From positions 11,716,128-11,780,127 of the forward strand of contig CM051022.1 of assembly GCA_027704905.1 (NCBI GenBank): a stretch of DNA of 64,000 bases. Reading direction: 5' to 3'. The translations under genes were made by a program, and so were the position numbers. The notes beneath the pieces are model-generated. The model ran no database searches and was not told where the DNA came from. It worked only from the letters and a program-made list of their open reading frames with translations. The stretch is from Muraenolepis orangiensis. Its lineage: Eukaryota; Chordata; Actinopteri; Gadiformes; Muraenolepididae. Positions 23,501 through 35,414 of this stretch are shown here, one piece after another; position 1 is the stretch's first letter, and the number at the start of each line of letters is the position of its first letter.

Positions 23501-26500
23501 GCCTGAATGACTATAGACCTGTAGCCCTCACCTCGATCGTTAGCAAATGCTTCGAGAGGTTGGTCAAGGACTTTATTTGCTCCGTGTTACCTACCACGCT
23601 GGACCCATGGCAATTTGCATATCGTCAAAATAGATCCACAGACGACGCAATTGCCATGGCCCTCCACACTGCCCTTTCCCACCTGGAGGGAAAGAACTGT
23701 TATGTGCGAATGCTGTTTGTGGACTACAGCTCAGCATTCAACACAATAGTTCCTGCCAAGCTCGACACCAAGCTGAGAGGTCTAGGCGTACCCCCATCCA
23801 CGTGCAGCTGGATACTGGACCTCCTGTCGGACCGCCGCCAGGTGGTGAGGATGGGCAGCACCACATCAGAGCCACTGATCCTCAACACAGGAGCCCCCCA
23901 GGGATGCGTGCTGAGCCCTCTCCTCTACTCCCTCTACACCCACGACTGCATGGCTATGCACAGCTCCAACGTCATCGCCAAGTTTGCTGACGACACGACA
24001 GTGATGGGCCTGATTGCCGGCGACGACGAGACAGCCTACAGGGAGGAGGTCGGATCGCTGGAGCAGTGGTGCCAGGAGAACAGCCTCGCCCTCAACGTCA
24101 AGAAGACCAAGGAGCTGATCGTGGACTTCAGGAGGCAGAGGGGAGAGCACAGCCCTATCTCCATCGACGGCGTTGCAGTAGAGAGGGTCAGCAGCTTCAA
24201 GTTCCTCGGCGTGCACATCTCCGAGGACCTCACATGGTCCACGCACACCACACACGTGGTGAAAAGGGCCCAACAACGCCTGTATTTTCTCAGGCGTCTG
24301 AAGAAATTCAGCATGGGCCCCCGCATCCTGAGAACATTCTACAACGGCACCATCGAGAGTGTTCTTACAGGGTGTATCACCGCCTGGTACGGGAACTGCA
24401 CTGCACTCGAGCGCAGAGCGCTTCAAAGGGTGGTGCGGACGGCCCAGTATATCGTTGGAGGTGAGCTCCCCTCCCTCCTGGATATTTACAATCAGCGGTG
24501 CGTAGCCAAGGCCAAACGAATTATAAAAGACAATGCCCACCCCAGCCACGAACTGTACTCACTATTACCGTCAGGCAGGCGATACCGCAGTATCAAGTGC
24601 CGTACAAATAGGCTTAGAGATAGCTTCCACAGTCAGGCCATCAGGCTGCTGAACAAGGGCGTATAACATATAACAATGTATATTTTATTACATTGATTTA
24701 TATATACATATTGCTCTTTTCTGTGCTGATTTTTGCATTTTATAAATTGCATTTTTATTTTTTATTTCAAATTTTTTACTTTATTCTATTTTTATCTTAT
24801 TTTATAACTGCTGTCTGTCGTCGGGTATTGCACACAAGATTTTCACATCACTGCTTTATACTTGTAAACTGTGTAAACTGTGAAGTGACAATAAACTTGA
24901 CTTGACTTGACTTGACTTGAATCTGTGTGGTTGTGTACTCCCTAGCTTGACTATTATGACAAATAGTGAGTGGTGGTCTTCATATTTGTCTTCTTCTTGT
25001 CTCCTCTTTCCCAGCCATCTCCACCACCGTGGGGGACTGTGTGCTGTCCTCTCTCTCCTTCCTCCCTGAGCCCCAGGAGCCTGTAGAGCAGAAGGAGTCC
25101 CGGTCCCAGGCTCCAAGTGCCACCGCTCCGAGCGCCACCGCTTTAAGCGCCACCGCTCCAAGTGCCACTCCAGACCCAGAAGACCCAGATGTGGAGGAAG
25201 AGGGGATGCCGGACCAAACGGACAACCTGCCTGCGGCGGGCATGGACACAAACAGCGGCGGTGCCGGCGCCAGCGATAGTCCCAGCGAAGCGGCCGACCA
25301 AACGACAGGCGGTGGCAACAGCAGCATGCTGAAGAGCATCTCTGCTGTGCATGCCCCCCAGGAAGCGTGCACGACCCGGGGGGAGGTGGGAGGAGAAACG
25401 TGTGATGCCCTGCCGACGGAGCCTCCAGAGACACACGATACGGATGTAGACGATGAAGAAATCGAGGCCACGACAGTGCCAGAGGCCCTGCCAGAGGCCC
25501 TGCCAGAGGCCGTGCCAGAGGCCGTGCCAGAGGCCGTGCCACAGGCCGTGCCAGAGGCCGCAATAGAGGCCGTGCTAAAGACCGTGCTAGAGACCGTGCT
25601 AGAGACCACCAGTCCGCAGCCTCAGCTCCCGGAGAGGTCCATCCCCTTCAGGGTGGTGCACGTGCCCGCCGTGTCCGTCGCCATGGACGGCGACTCGCCG
25701 GCCCGGCCGCAGATCCAGCGCGTCACGCTGCACCAGTGGGTCTCTCAGATGGCCACCAACAGCCTCTCGCTGCCCACCCTGCCGCCTCTCAGCCCCCCCG
25801 GGCGTGCTCCGCCGCCGGGGGCGCGCGGCCCAGCGCCAAGAGCGACCAGCGCCAGCGGCGGCCCAAGTCCCCCGCCGAGCGCTTCACCTGCGACACGTGC
25901 GGCAAGCGCTTCGCCTACCCGTCCAAGCTCACGGACCACCAGCGCATCCACACCGGAGAGAAGCCCTTCGCGTGCGGCGCCTGCGGCAAGGGCTTCCGCA
26001 CGCAGGCCTTCCTCAACACGCACCTGCCCATCCACAGCGCCGCGCGGCCCCACGCGTGCGGCCAGTGCGGCCGACGCTTCCACCGCGCGCCCAGCCTCAA
26101 GAAGCACATGCTGACGCACAGCGACCGTAAGCCCTTCCACTGCGGCGTGTGCGACAAGGGCTTCACGCAGTCCACCTACTTCCGCCGGCACATGGAGTGC
26201 CACGCCAGCCTCAGCAGCTTCCCGTGCGGCGAGTGCCCCAAGGCCTTCCCTACCGAGTTCAAGCTGGCCAACCACCGGCGGTGGCACGCGCGCGACCGGC
26301 CCCACATGTGCGAGCGCTGCGGCAAGCGCTTCCTGGTGCCCAGCCTGCTCAAGCGCCACATGGGCTACCACGCCGGCGAGCGCCAGTACCTGTGCGCGCA
26401 GTGCGGCAAGACTTTCGTCTACCTGTCGGACCTCAAGCGCCACCAGAAGGACCACGGGCCCAAGACCAAGCAGCCGTGCGCCGTGTGCCACAAGAAGTTC

Positions 26501-26968
26501 TCCAGCAAGTACTGCCTGCGCGTGCACATGCGCATCCACACGCGCGAGAAGCCCTACGCCTGCCCCGTGTGCGACAAGTGCTTCACGCAGATCGGCAACC
26601 TCAAGGTGCACGTGCGCCTGCACGGCGACGAGCGGCCCCACGGCTGCGAGCAGTGCGGCAAGAGCTACAAGCTGACGTCGCACCTCAACGCGCACAAGCG
26701 CACGCACCTGTTCACCAAGCCGTGGCCGTGCGCCACGTGCGGCAAGGGCTTCTCCCTGCCCGGCCTGCTGAAGAAGCACGAGCAGCTGCACCTGCGGGAG
26801 ACGGCCGCGGGGCACGCCGGGAAGCGCCCACGTCGGAGCAAGGCGGAGTCCCGCAAGAGGAGGTATAATGATGATGATGGAGGGGAGGGGGAGGGGGAGG
26901 TGGAGGTGGAGGTGCAGGAGGAGGAGGGTGGCGGTGGCGGTGGCGGCGGTAGCACAGATGTTTATTGA
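19708..26968 (+). CDS. TINF2_N-domain / C2H2 zinc-finger fusion protein
   Basis: Exons: 19708-19732 (ATG, eight codons plus one base), 20907-21127, 21358-21441, 21687-21779, 22177-22287, 22571-22694, 25015-26968. All junctions are GT-AG and in phase, so the N-terminal exons and the zinc-finger exon belong to one frame chain. Residues about 25-190 resemble the N-terminal domain of the shelterin protein TIN2: VWQVVQKRN, then an Glu/Phe-rich helix, then LGLRAR and ILELVKE; compare human WQVVRGR and MGLKAKVVVELI. A low-complexity Pro/Glu/Ala/Val linker follows, then 11 C2H2 fingers (25884-26790), a basic KRPRRSKAESRKRR stretch and an acidic Gly-rich tail. The linker frame and finger frame differ by one base between about 25780 and 25880. 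Probably a nuclear DNA-binding protein; a telomere role is inference only. TINF2-like domains on fish zinc-finger genes may already be catalogued. Confidence 0.82.
20345..20525 (-). mobile_element. Interspersed repeat, family A copy 2
   Basis: Shares GTCATTGCACAGCACA, GTACAGTAC, AGTGCATGGTAATATA and GGTATAAAATAA with copy 1. It lies in intron 1 of the TINF2/zinc-finger gene, followed by (AT)n at 20548-20584. Confidence 0.65.
20548..20584. repeat. (AT)n microsatellite
   Basis: About 18 uninterrupted AT units in intron 1 of the TINF2/zinc-finger gene. Confidence 0.95.
21821..21916. repeat. Imperfect (CA)n with CG variants
   Basis: CA units interrupted by CGCACG and ATGCACACG, in the intron between exons 4 and 5 of the TINF2/zinc-finger gene. 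Confidence 0.85.
22931..24922 (+). mobile_element. 5'-truncated CR1-group LINE (Rex1/L2-like) with open reverse-transcriptase frame
   Basis: An uninterrupted frame of 576 codons (22936-24666) ends in TAA. It has no ATG start: the frame opens at TTG and the endonuclease part is missing, as expected from 5' truncation. Reverse-transcriptase landmarks are visible: KAAGPDDIPGRVLRA, YRPVALTSIVSKCFE, DYSSAFNTI, GAPQGCVLSPLLYSLY and the catalytic FADDT. The thumb/C-terminal region continues to LLNKGV. The 3' end is AT-rich and finishes in tandem TTGAC repeats at 24898-24921, typical of CR1/L2-type elements. It sits in the last intron of the TINF2/zinc-finger gene in the same orientation. A second copy lies at 35415-37480. 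The clade is assigned by memory of motifs. Confidence 0.87.
25120..25175 (+). repeat. 15-bp coding repeat in linker (APSAT-type)
   Basis: Four units of the form GCTCCAAGTGCCACC encode APSAT, APSAT, ALSAT, APSAT in the zinc-finger protein linker. They are in frame with the upstream TINF2-like exons. Confidence 0.85.
25480..25610 (+). repeat. 12-bp coding repeat in linker (PEAV/PEAL)
   Basis: About ten units related to CCAGAGGCCGTG encode PEAL, PEAV, PQAV, IEAV, LKTV and LETV. The right-hand units have drifted. This gives a low-complexity acidic hinge between the TINF2-like domain and the fingers. Confidence 0.9.
25884..26790 (+). other. Array of 11 C2H2 zinc fingers
   Basis: Eleven consecutive C-x2-C-x12-H-x3-H units follow one another with seven-residue linkers. 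Only the linker after finger 1 is the canonical TGEKPF; the others vary (SAARPH, SDRKPF, ASLSSF, ARDRPH, AGERQY, GPKTKQ, TREKPY, GDERPH, LFTKPW). All Cys and His ligands are present. GC content is far above that of the introns. Linker variety suggests an old, stable array rather than a recently amplified one. Confidence 0.93.
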
Positions 26969-27020
26969 TGGACTTTATTTGACTAAAGATGAATCATGTT
27001 CATGTTAGGATCACGATCCT

Positions 27021-27194
<174 letters not shown>

Positions 27195-27864
27195 ACCTTT
27201 AGGATCACGATCCATTGTGCTGTTATCCTCCCATTGGGAGTTTGCTGACTTATCTGGTAGGGGTGGTGACCTTTCTTTGATGGTTGAATAATATGTTTCT
27301 GTTTCTGTACCCTTTTTTCAGTTCCTATGTAGCTATTTTTATATCGGTTCGCGGTCATCTATTTTATATCCATGGAAGAATTCCCGTTTTCATGCAAAGA
27401 TGTGTTATTACAGACCACTTGTGTGTTCTAACTGCTAATACTAAAATGGTATCATTTCATCATACATAATACTATGTAAAGTGAAAGAGGATAAATAATA
27501 TTTAATTATCAGTCATCAGTCAATCATCAGTCATGTAATAACCTCGACCTTCCAACCTCAGGCCATTTGAATGCATCCATGTCATTGTGTGAGCAACATA
27601 TGCAAATATATGCATATATCCTCTTGTACCCAAGAATTTAGATGACATATAACTTCAAATGTAGAATAGACTGTAGTATGTACAAAATAATTTGTACATA
27701 CTATACTACCAAAACAAACAGTTGTGTGTTTTTAATGCTAGATGAAAATGTAATGTATACAATGTATTCACTATAGTTTGCATTTTATCAACGATGTGAG
27801 CTGACTCTGATAATATGTATTTGTACAGTTGTTTTGTAGATGTGCTTCTGGTCGATGGCCGTAA

Positions 27865-27870
27865 AATAAA
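27865..27870 (+). terminator. Likely poly(A) signal of the TINF2/zinc-finger gene
   Basis: AATAAA about 900 bp after the stop codon, followed by a GTTGTGCC/TTTGTTTG GT-rich region. Plausible by position only. Confidence 0.45.
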
Positions 27871-28949
27871 CTGTAACCAAAATGAATGAGTTGTGCCAAT
27901 TTGTTTGAACTGTGTGAGTTAACTTTCAGAACAATACAAGTAAAACAACGTTAGCAACTATTGTCTTTTATATCATACTATGACCTCGTCGCGACCTCAA
28001 TGTAAAAAGCCTGAATATTTGCCTTTTCCTGATTATAAATTGTAAATAATGTTGTGTTGAATCCACCAGGACAATCCACCTCTGTGCGCCTCCAGCTGTT
28101 TCGGGTGTCTGGAGCCCCCCCCCCGTCCCACCCCCCCCTCTTGGAGTGACGGCCCGGCTGACCTGCCCATCTGTTGATGATTCACCGCCGCTCACTAAAA
28201 CACTAACAACGTTTCCCCCTCATTTCGAACCAACACACGTTCTTATTCATCGCTGACGTGTCCGACCCCGCCCCCCCCCCCCCCACCCCACCCCCGCGCT
28301 TGGACCGTAAACTGGGTATGTCAAACAAAAGCTTCTGTCATGGGTCGTCCCGCTCTAACCATGATGACAATGCAAACGAGGGTGGGTGTGCAGCATTTGT
28401 TTTGACACACAAACACAATTTCTTTATTGAACACTTCACTGCTAGAAACAATGTTGTTGTTTTTTTCCTCCGCTGCGGTATTGGTATAGGGTACTGAACT
28501 TCTAGGTTCTGCAACGATTTGTCGATTCATTAATCAAATCTAATTTTGCATCAATCAGTTCAATCATTTAAGTCTGAGGTCTTCAACCTTTTTTTTTTAG
28601 TCTGGGGACCGCTTGGAGAATTGAGGAAACAGCCCAGGGACCCGCTTTATAATTTTCCATAAAATGCTGTTGCATTTTATCCCAGGCTTATAGGCCTAAT
28701 AATAATATATGTATGATGCCTTATTAACATCTTAATATATCCAGCTTTGTTATAAGCCATGTTGATATATACATACATCAGGCTCTATCTTTTCCATTGT
28801 ACGATGACTGACCCTAGGGTGTGGGGCAGGATACAAATTATTCCGAGGCCCGGGTCTATCTATGTGGATGACCTTGACGCTCCCTGTGGAGCAAACGTCA
28901 CCCAAAATCTGGGTGAAACCTGCACTTTTGACTTCTGGTGACAAGTTGT

Positions 28950-29045
28950 TCTTTTACCTTCCTTTGTTGAAACACACTATTGTAAACTGTCGCTTTGGAT
29001 AAAAGCGTCTGCTTAATGACTGTAATGTAATCTAATGTAAGGTGA
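28950..29045 (+). mobile_element. Retroposon tail with TAATGTAA repeats
   Basis: CCTTTGTTGAAACACACTAT, then CGCTTTGGATAAAAGCGTCT, then tandem TGTAATGTAATC. The same sequence in order is found at 1571-1681, where it is inverted and folded back. Confidence 0.7.
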
Positions 29046-30027
29046 CAGCAAGAATAGTTTTTTTGCATTAATCATCTTTCTGGTTGAAGGTCCCCTGGCT
29101 TAAGACCACAGATTTAAGTAATTGATCAAGTACAAATAACAACCATTTGCTGCTTAATGTTAAATACTTTAGGCCGCTTGTCAGATAAAGCAAGCACATT
29201 TAAGACATAACTTTGGAGTCTGGGTAGCTAGTGATGGCATTTGGACAATGTGGATTATCTGCAACAATCAAAACACACAATGAATTCTGACGTACAACCA
29301 ACACGTAGATGGGGGTGTGATTGGATTGAATTTGATCACTTTAAACGTACAAAGCGCCCTCCATAGCGGCTGGATGTTTACACGGGTGGGCGACTTTCGG
29401 GTTGACTTTTCCAAGCTTGCATGGGGTCTGAGCCTTCAAAGCAAACCCCTCTCTGTTTGATGCCAATTCAATCCCGTTGAGGATTGACTGGAGATCCACT
29501 TGGGGATCTTATCCTTCGCCCTCCTTTGATGACATTTGACCTTATGCCAGCAGGGTTCGGTTCCTTTTTGGTTTACTCTGGTTAGCTCCTTCTTGTTGTC
29601 CTTCTAGCGTGAGTGCTTCTTCTTCTTCTCCCTGTGGGATTTGAACCCACGGCCCGGCAGAGTGTAAGGTATGAAGGAGGCTTTCATTGATCTTTTGTGG
29701 GCGGCTGGGTCCTTTTATTTATTTTATTGATCCCATTTCTTTGTGTTGTCTTCACAGACGGTCCTTAATTATACAATGCAGCGCTAACTCTGTTAACTGG
29801 AATAGCAGCCGTTGAGCTTTGCAGATGCTAAATATATCAAATTGACCAAAGATGTTTATAACCCCAATTTGTTAAATGAGGTGGTAAGGAAGTTCTTGAT
29901 GGTCAAATCCTCTTCATAAAAGGATTCATTGATTTGCGCTTTTGATTTGTAAAAAGCTTGCTTCCTGTTCTAGTTCAATGCCTGGGTGGCTGATCAAGTC
30001 TAAACCACTTCCATGCAGTCCATATAC

Positions 30028-30028
<1 letters not shown>

Positions 30029-30088
<60 letters not shown>
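30029..30088. repeat. (CA)n microsatellite
   Basis: About 29 uninterrupted CA units in the intergenic spacer. Confidence 0.95.
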
Positions 30089-33000
30089 ACTATCTTCTGC
30101 CATTAGATGTCCCGCTACAAAAAACGCAATACTTAATTTGTGAAGTCAATATGATTTTGTAGGTAAATATCCTAAACCGGGAGGAAAAGAGTTTGGTACA
30201 AACAGTCAACGTGTAACAAAGAGGCTTGTTCGTGTTAGAGGTCAATACAATGATGCTACTTCAGTATACTACGATGAAAAGTAACATTTATTTAAATCGT
30301 TTATCCACCAAAATCGAATCGGTTCACATTGAGTTTACAAGACGAGACAATTTTGCACCCATCCACAGAGCAACAGAATGCCTCTCTGCACCAGAACAGC
30401 CTCATATAATTAATGGATAAAGTTATTTTAAACGGTATTATATATATTTATTTAGTTAAATGTATATATATATATGGACATCCCAACATACACACATTTC
30501 TTGCTCCATGATACTAGATTGCGTTGACACACACACACACAGACAGACAGACAGACACGTCACAAGAGTTAATGGTTGGATCTCTGGTAGCAGAACAGGG
30601 TATCCTAGTTACCAACCAAGCCTGCACATGTAATTGGACACAGACAGACAGACAGACACACACACGCACACACGCACACACACACCCCTGACACACTAGC
30701 GTCACACTTCCACCGGTATTATGTTCTGCAGCTGGTTTGGTGTCGGCATGCTGTACGTCTAGATTTGTGTGTCAAGAGGAGCCGTTTGCTGCTTTCCGTG
30801 TGAGATTGGTGTTTCGTTGACCCCGCCCATCCTGGGAATGGTATCCGTTTGACTGACAGTTGGTCGGAAAGGATGACATGGCAAGCAGTGTAGACTGTGT
30901 TTTTTCCGTTAGTTTGTTCTCCTGAAAAGATCAGTGTGCATATGTGCGGTACACACCGACAAGTGGGGATCATATGTTGCGTGTGTACAGTATGTGTTCT
31001 TCAAGGACGTGGCAGTTGAACTGCTTGCTAGCGAAAAAAGATCAACATCAGCCACACATCACTTATGGATTCATTCTACTCACTTGGTGGATGGGAGACA
31101 CACCCACACAGGAAACCATACATTGGCAACAGCTGGTGACTCTCTCTCTCTCGCTCTCGCTCTCGCTCTCGCTCGCTCTCTCTCTCTCGCTCGATCGTCC
31201 ACTACTACCAGCGTCGCTAAAATAGCTGATTATTTATGCCCTTCAAGTAGCATGCCTAAAAAAAAGATATATTGCATGATATAACGCAATGTGTGTTAAA
31301 AGATAAGCATATGATTCACTATTCAAAAGGGTTTGGCTCAATCGACCCCTTTATAGACGGAACATATTCAAATCTAAACCCCAGCATGATTCAGCAAAAA
31401 AAAAAGAAAAAAAAGAAAAACAGTGAGGGCACCCATCCGGAATTGGACGTTTAACTGGCAAATTCCGTTCCACGTGCCGTCACATTGGGAGACTTTGTAG
31501 CCATGGCCACAGGACGCGGCCATCAAAGGCTGACCCATGGTCCTGCCCTCGGGCTGTCGCTGCTGCTGCTTCTTCTGCTGCTGCTGCTACTGCTGGGGAA
31601 TGTGCTACAGATGCGTGGCTGGGCCTCGCCACCGCCACGGCCGCCGCTACTGTGTCCTCGGTTAACTTCCCCAAACCGCTCCGCCCACGCTGGCTGGGAA
31701 TTTTATTTTGAAAAAATACCCCCCGCCGGGTAGCGTGCGACGTCACCAGGTGTGTGAGTCATGTGTTCACGTTTGTCGTCAGCTGCCAAGAACTAAAAAT
31801 CCAGATAATGAAAGGATAATATATTTATTTTAACATCAACATAAACCAAAGTGACCCGCTCGGCTAGACTAGCACAGAGTTGGCTTGCCCTTGATTTCTT
31901 CCAACTGCCACATGCTAACTCAATCAATTAGCCAATTATCCAATTAACCGTCACGTAAATAGAAACTTCGGAAGAAAAAAGACAGAGCAGGCTCCGAGCG
32001 TTCCACATACAGTGGGTCATAACTGGCGTGAAAATATGTGCATTCGAATCGTATGCGGGTTTGCTAAAAGCTTTCATTGTCATGATTTTGTATTACTGGA
32101 ATGCCAGCGCTCCAGACTAACAACATAGTGTGTGCTAATGCTCCTATGAAGAGCATACAGTTCAATAACCTAAATGATGGTCAAATAAATAAAAACAACT
32201 TTAAATAACCAAATTCCCCTGCCCTGCCCCCTGCATGCATGGTCTCTTGCATGCATGAGACCACCAGAAGCCCCAGGGCCTGCAGATGGCCAACCGCTAT
32301 AACGTGGCCTTGTTGCCCCTCATGTGCCCTGGGTGTTCACACACTCCCTGGCATTTATCTAGTCTGGTCGGTCCTCCAGACTAGGCCCCGCCCCCCCCCC
32401 CTCCCCCGCAGATTCTAATAAGGTCCTCCCTATTGATTCTAATCGGCTACTAGCAGTGAACTATTAGACCAAAACATGACTTTAGGATTTAAATAAAAAT
32501 GGAAGCAGTTCCCCCGATTATCATTTTTGTTGTGGCACTGGACAGATTTAATCAATGCCAATGGCAGGGAATTGGTGGCAAGTCTGAAGCCCTGAAAGTC
32601 CTTTCTTGCTTGGTAATCATTCAACTCGCGTAGCTAAAGATAGACACGCACAACCACAAGTGATTAGTCTCAAAGATAGTAGTGACTCCTTAATAGATAA
32701 GGCATTTTTAAATGAATCAATTCCATCCATATTTATTACGATTGCTTTATTACAACTGCTAACCCATCACCGGTTCGAGAATTGACAGTTATCATTGGCT
32801 GACGGAAGAGGTCCATCATTGCCCCATGGCCCCTGGGTGGTGTTTAGTCCGGGGGCTAACCTAGCTTTGTTAGGAGTGAGGAGTGTGGGGTTTACCACGT
32901 CAAAGTGTCTGTTACCGGAGGGCCATGTATGAGGGACCATGGTCATTATTTTCATCTGCACATCCTAAACGATACAGTGAATGCAATTAGCTGTGAATCG

Positions 33001-33174
33001 TATATTTTGCGGTGAGAACCACAACCGTTTCTCCCTCAGAGAACCAGCAAAAACTGGTTGGACACTGGAGAAGCTTGAATATACGTTTTTATACATTTCC
33101 TGCAAAAAGATTGCAATGTGTACTTTTTCGTTTTTTAAGTTGTGTTAAAGTGATTCAGGCGACAGAGGACGTTG

Positions 33175-33310
33175 CAAGATAGGCTAGTAGCTAGGGTGCT
33201 ACTCCCACCCATAAAGGTTACTGGGTTTGATCCCCAATGTCCGCAATCCTAACTTGTCGGCATTCCCGGAGCAAGGTACGTTCCTGCTCCTTAATGACAT
33301 GCATCTCAAT
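33175..33310 (+). mobile_element. tRNA-derived SINE remnant
   Basis: A-box-like TAGCTAGGGTG, B-box-like GGGTTTGATCCCC, then GGAGCAAGGTACGTTCCTGC and TCCTTAATGACATGCATCTC. The same ending is seen near 22430. A related SINE body (GGGTTTGATTCCC, TGAGCAAGAAGCCC) is at 42400-42540. Confidence 0.6.
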
Positions 33311-34145
33311 TCACTTTTTCTCGTCACATGCGGACGAGAGGGGACTCTGATATGGCCATGGAGGAGGGGTTTATAGGAAAGATAGGGTTATAGCAAGGCC
33401 ATTGTGAGGTGGAGAGTGCTTTGCAGTGACGGAGCACCGCGTCGGAGGAAAGTGAAGAGGGGTTTAAGGGGGCCAAGAGGTACGCCTACAACTATCTCAC
33501 CGCCCAAGGACGTACAAGGACGAGAATTCCTCTCCTCTCCATTGGGCTAGGCCTGATTTGCCCACACTTCGTCCGTGGTTCCTCACCTCGACAGTGGCTC
33601 AGAGTTTTGACCTTGTGGGGACGCCACATGGAGCAACGCCCTTGATGGATTTAGAGAAGATTAGCGAAGGGTTTTCACCATCGCTACAGTGCAGTTTGAC
33701 GGATAGCAATCATCCGCTGAGCTCTCACCTCGACGGTCACTCCTTTCCCCCCTTAAACACTGCACTTAAACGTTCTTTATGGCATATTCTGCCATCAAAT
33801 CAGAAAATGTAGTGAGCTCTAGTCTTTTCCTGGAAACTCCTGGTTAGCAATCGGATGCCTTCCTCGACCTGCAAATAACGGTTAATTCAACCTGGCAAGC
33901 GTCTGTCCACGTGGCGAGTTTCAAACAACATATTTCATGCCGATCTCCGGTATCAAACCGCTTCTAGGGACCTCTTTCGTCTCTGCAATTTCAGCTCTAT
34001 CGATCAAACTGCTATATTAGCGGATCTAAAACCACCATCATCATCATCATCAAAACCCTTCCCTTCTCCATCACCATCTTTGTGCGAAAGGCACAGCGGC
34101 GCTGACGGCCACCTCTCGCCCAGAGCCGGCTGGCAACAGACACAG

Positions 34146-34392
34146 GGCGGCAGAATAGCTCAGGAGGTAGCGGTCGCCTCACAACCAGAAGGTTGCTGGT
34201 TCGATCCCCTAGCTCCTCCTAGCAAAAACTGTCCGTGTCCAGACACCGTAACCCTAACTGCTCCTGACGTGCTGTAGTCAGCCGTGCTCCTTGCACGGCT
34301 GACTACGCCGTGGGTGGATGAACGTGTGTATGAATGGGTGAATGTGAGGCATGACTTGTAAAGCGCTTTGGATAAAAGCGCTATATAACAGC
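34146..34392 (+). mobile_element. tRNA-derived SINE with intact promoter boxes
   Basis: GGCGGCAGAATAGCTCAGGA contains a good A box; GGTTCGATCCCC is a good B box 30 bases on. The body has an inverted pair (GTAGTCAGCCGTGC / GCACGGCTGACTAC) and ends GTAAAGCGCTTTGGATAAAA GCGCTATATAA. It is the best-preserved SINE in the window. Confidence 0.75.
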
Positions 34393-35154
34393 ATCCATTA
34401 CTATTACAGATCCGTGGCCAAAACAACCACCACCACCACCACCACTACAACAACAACAACCCAGCCATGTGTCTCCCACGGTGACACATGGCAGCGCCGG
34501 CCTCCACAGAGCAGCGCTTGTTAGCGGCCCCTGACTCGCCACCGCTGTTGTTCTGTTCAAAAGAGCGGCCCTCGCCGGCCGGGTCGAGCCGCTGTGACTC
34601 AGGCGGCCCCTCCACAACTGGGTAGGTCTTGTGTCTGACCCCTGTGTGACTATAGGTGATTGTTCCCGAAGGGGGGATCATATGTTCGTCAAGTCATATG
34701 TTTCGAAGTGACTCGAGAAGCTGCTGGGTTTTTGAATGGATGTTTTTTTCCACCCCTCCCCCCACACCACACAGCTGGATGGTAAAGGAATGACGGGATG
34801 AATAGAGGCGGATGATAATGGGGGGGGGGGGAGGGGGGGGTTATGTTACGGTGGTTTAGAGTGATGGACGACAGGGTGAGGGATGTTAATGGTTTGTGGT
34901 GGAAGCAATGTATGCATCACGTCATGGACGGGTATATGCACGGATGAGTTCATCACGCCATTCTAGAAGTTCCATTTACGACACAAACCATGTGGCCAGT
35001 GGAGTCATAGCGTGTGGTGGTCGTCTGTCGCTTTGTTCAACTTTATTGGATTTATTAACTGTACTTATGCTAGTAATATAACACAATAGCAATACCAATA
35101 CAGCAACAACAACAACGACATCCGTCACGTGCAATGCATGTGCGAAGGCACAAA

Positions 35155-35215
35155 GATACGATACGATAATACTTTATTGGTCACATCATGTCTGAAATTT
35201 GACTTCCATCACAGC
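35155..35215 (-). mobile_element. LINE/SINE 3' tail fragment
   Basis: GATACGATACGATAATACTT followed by TATTGGTCACA matches the common teleost retroposon tail written in reverse. Similar tails are at 49300-49345 and 56768-56830 (ACTTTATTTATCCCGAGGGA). Confidence 0.5.
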
Positions 35216-35414
35216 AGCTCCATGTGTAACATCAACAATAGACAGAATTATCAAGACACAATACGTGAAAAACAAACCACAAACATTTAACATTACATCA
35301 CAATCACTGAGGGAAAACATGCTCATAGACCCTTTTAGTGCTCATAGACCCTTTTAGTGCGCATTTGATCTGGGATTTAGCTCTGTATTTACAGATCGTG
35401 GGACCCTGTATCTC

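Noticed and set aside
25745..26815. 356-codon minus-strand frame rich in Ala, Leu and Val
   Set aside because: It is the exact antisense of the zinc-finger exon, a shadow of GC-rich codons.
29615..29665. Minus-strand tRNA TpsiC arm (GTGGGTTCAAATCCCAC)
   Set aside because: Only the 3' half is tRNA-like; the D arm and acceptor pairing are missing.
31485..31733. Short plus-strand frame with a poly-Leu stretch like a signal peptide
   Set aside because: The Leu run is a CTG/CTT repeat; the rest shows no family, splice sites or neighbours in support.
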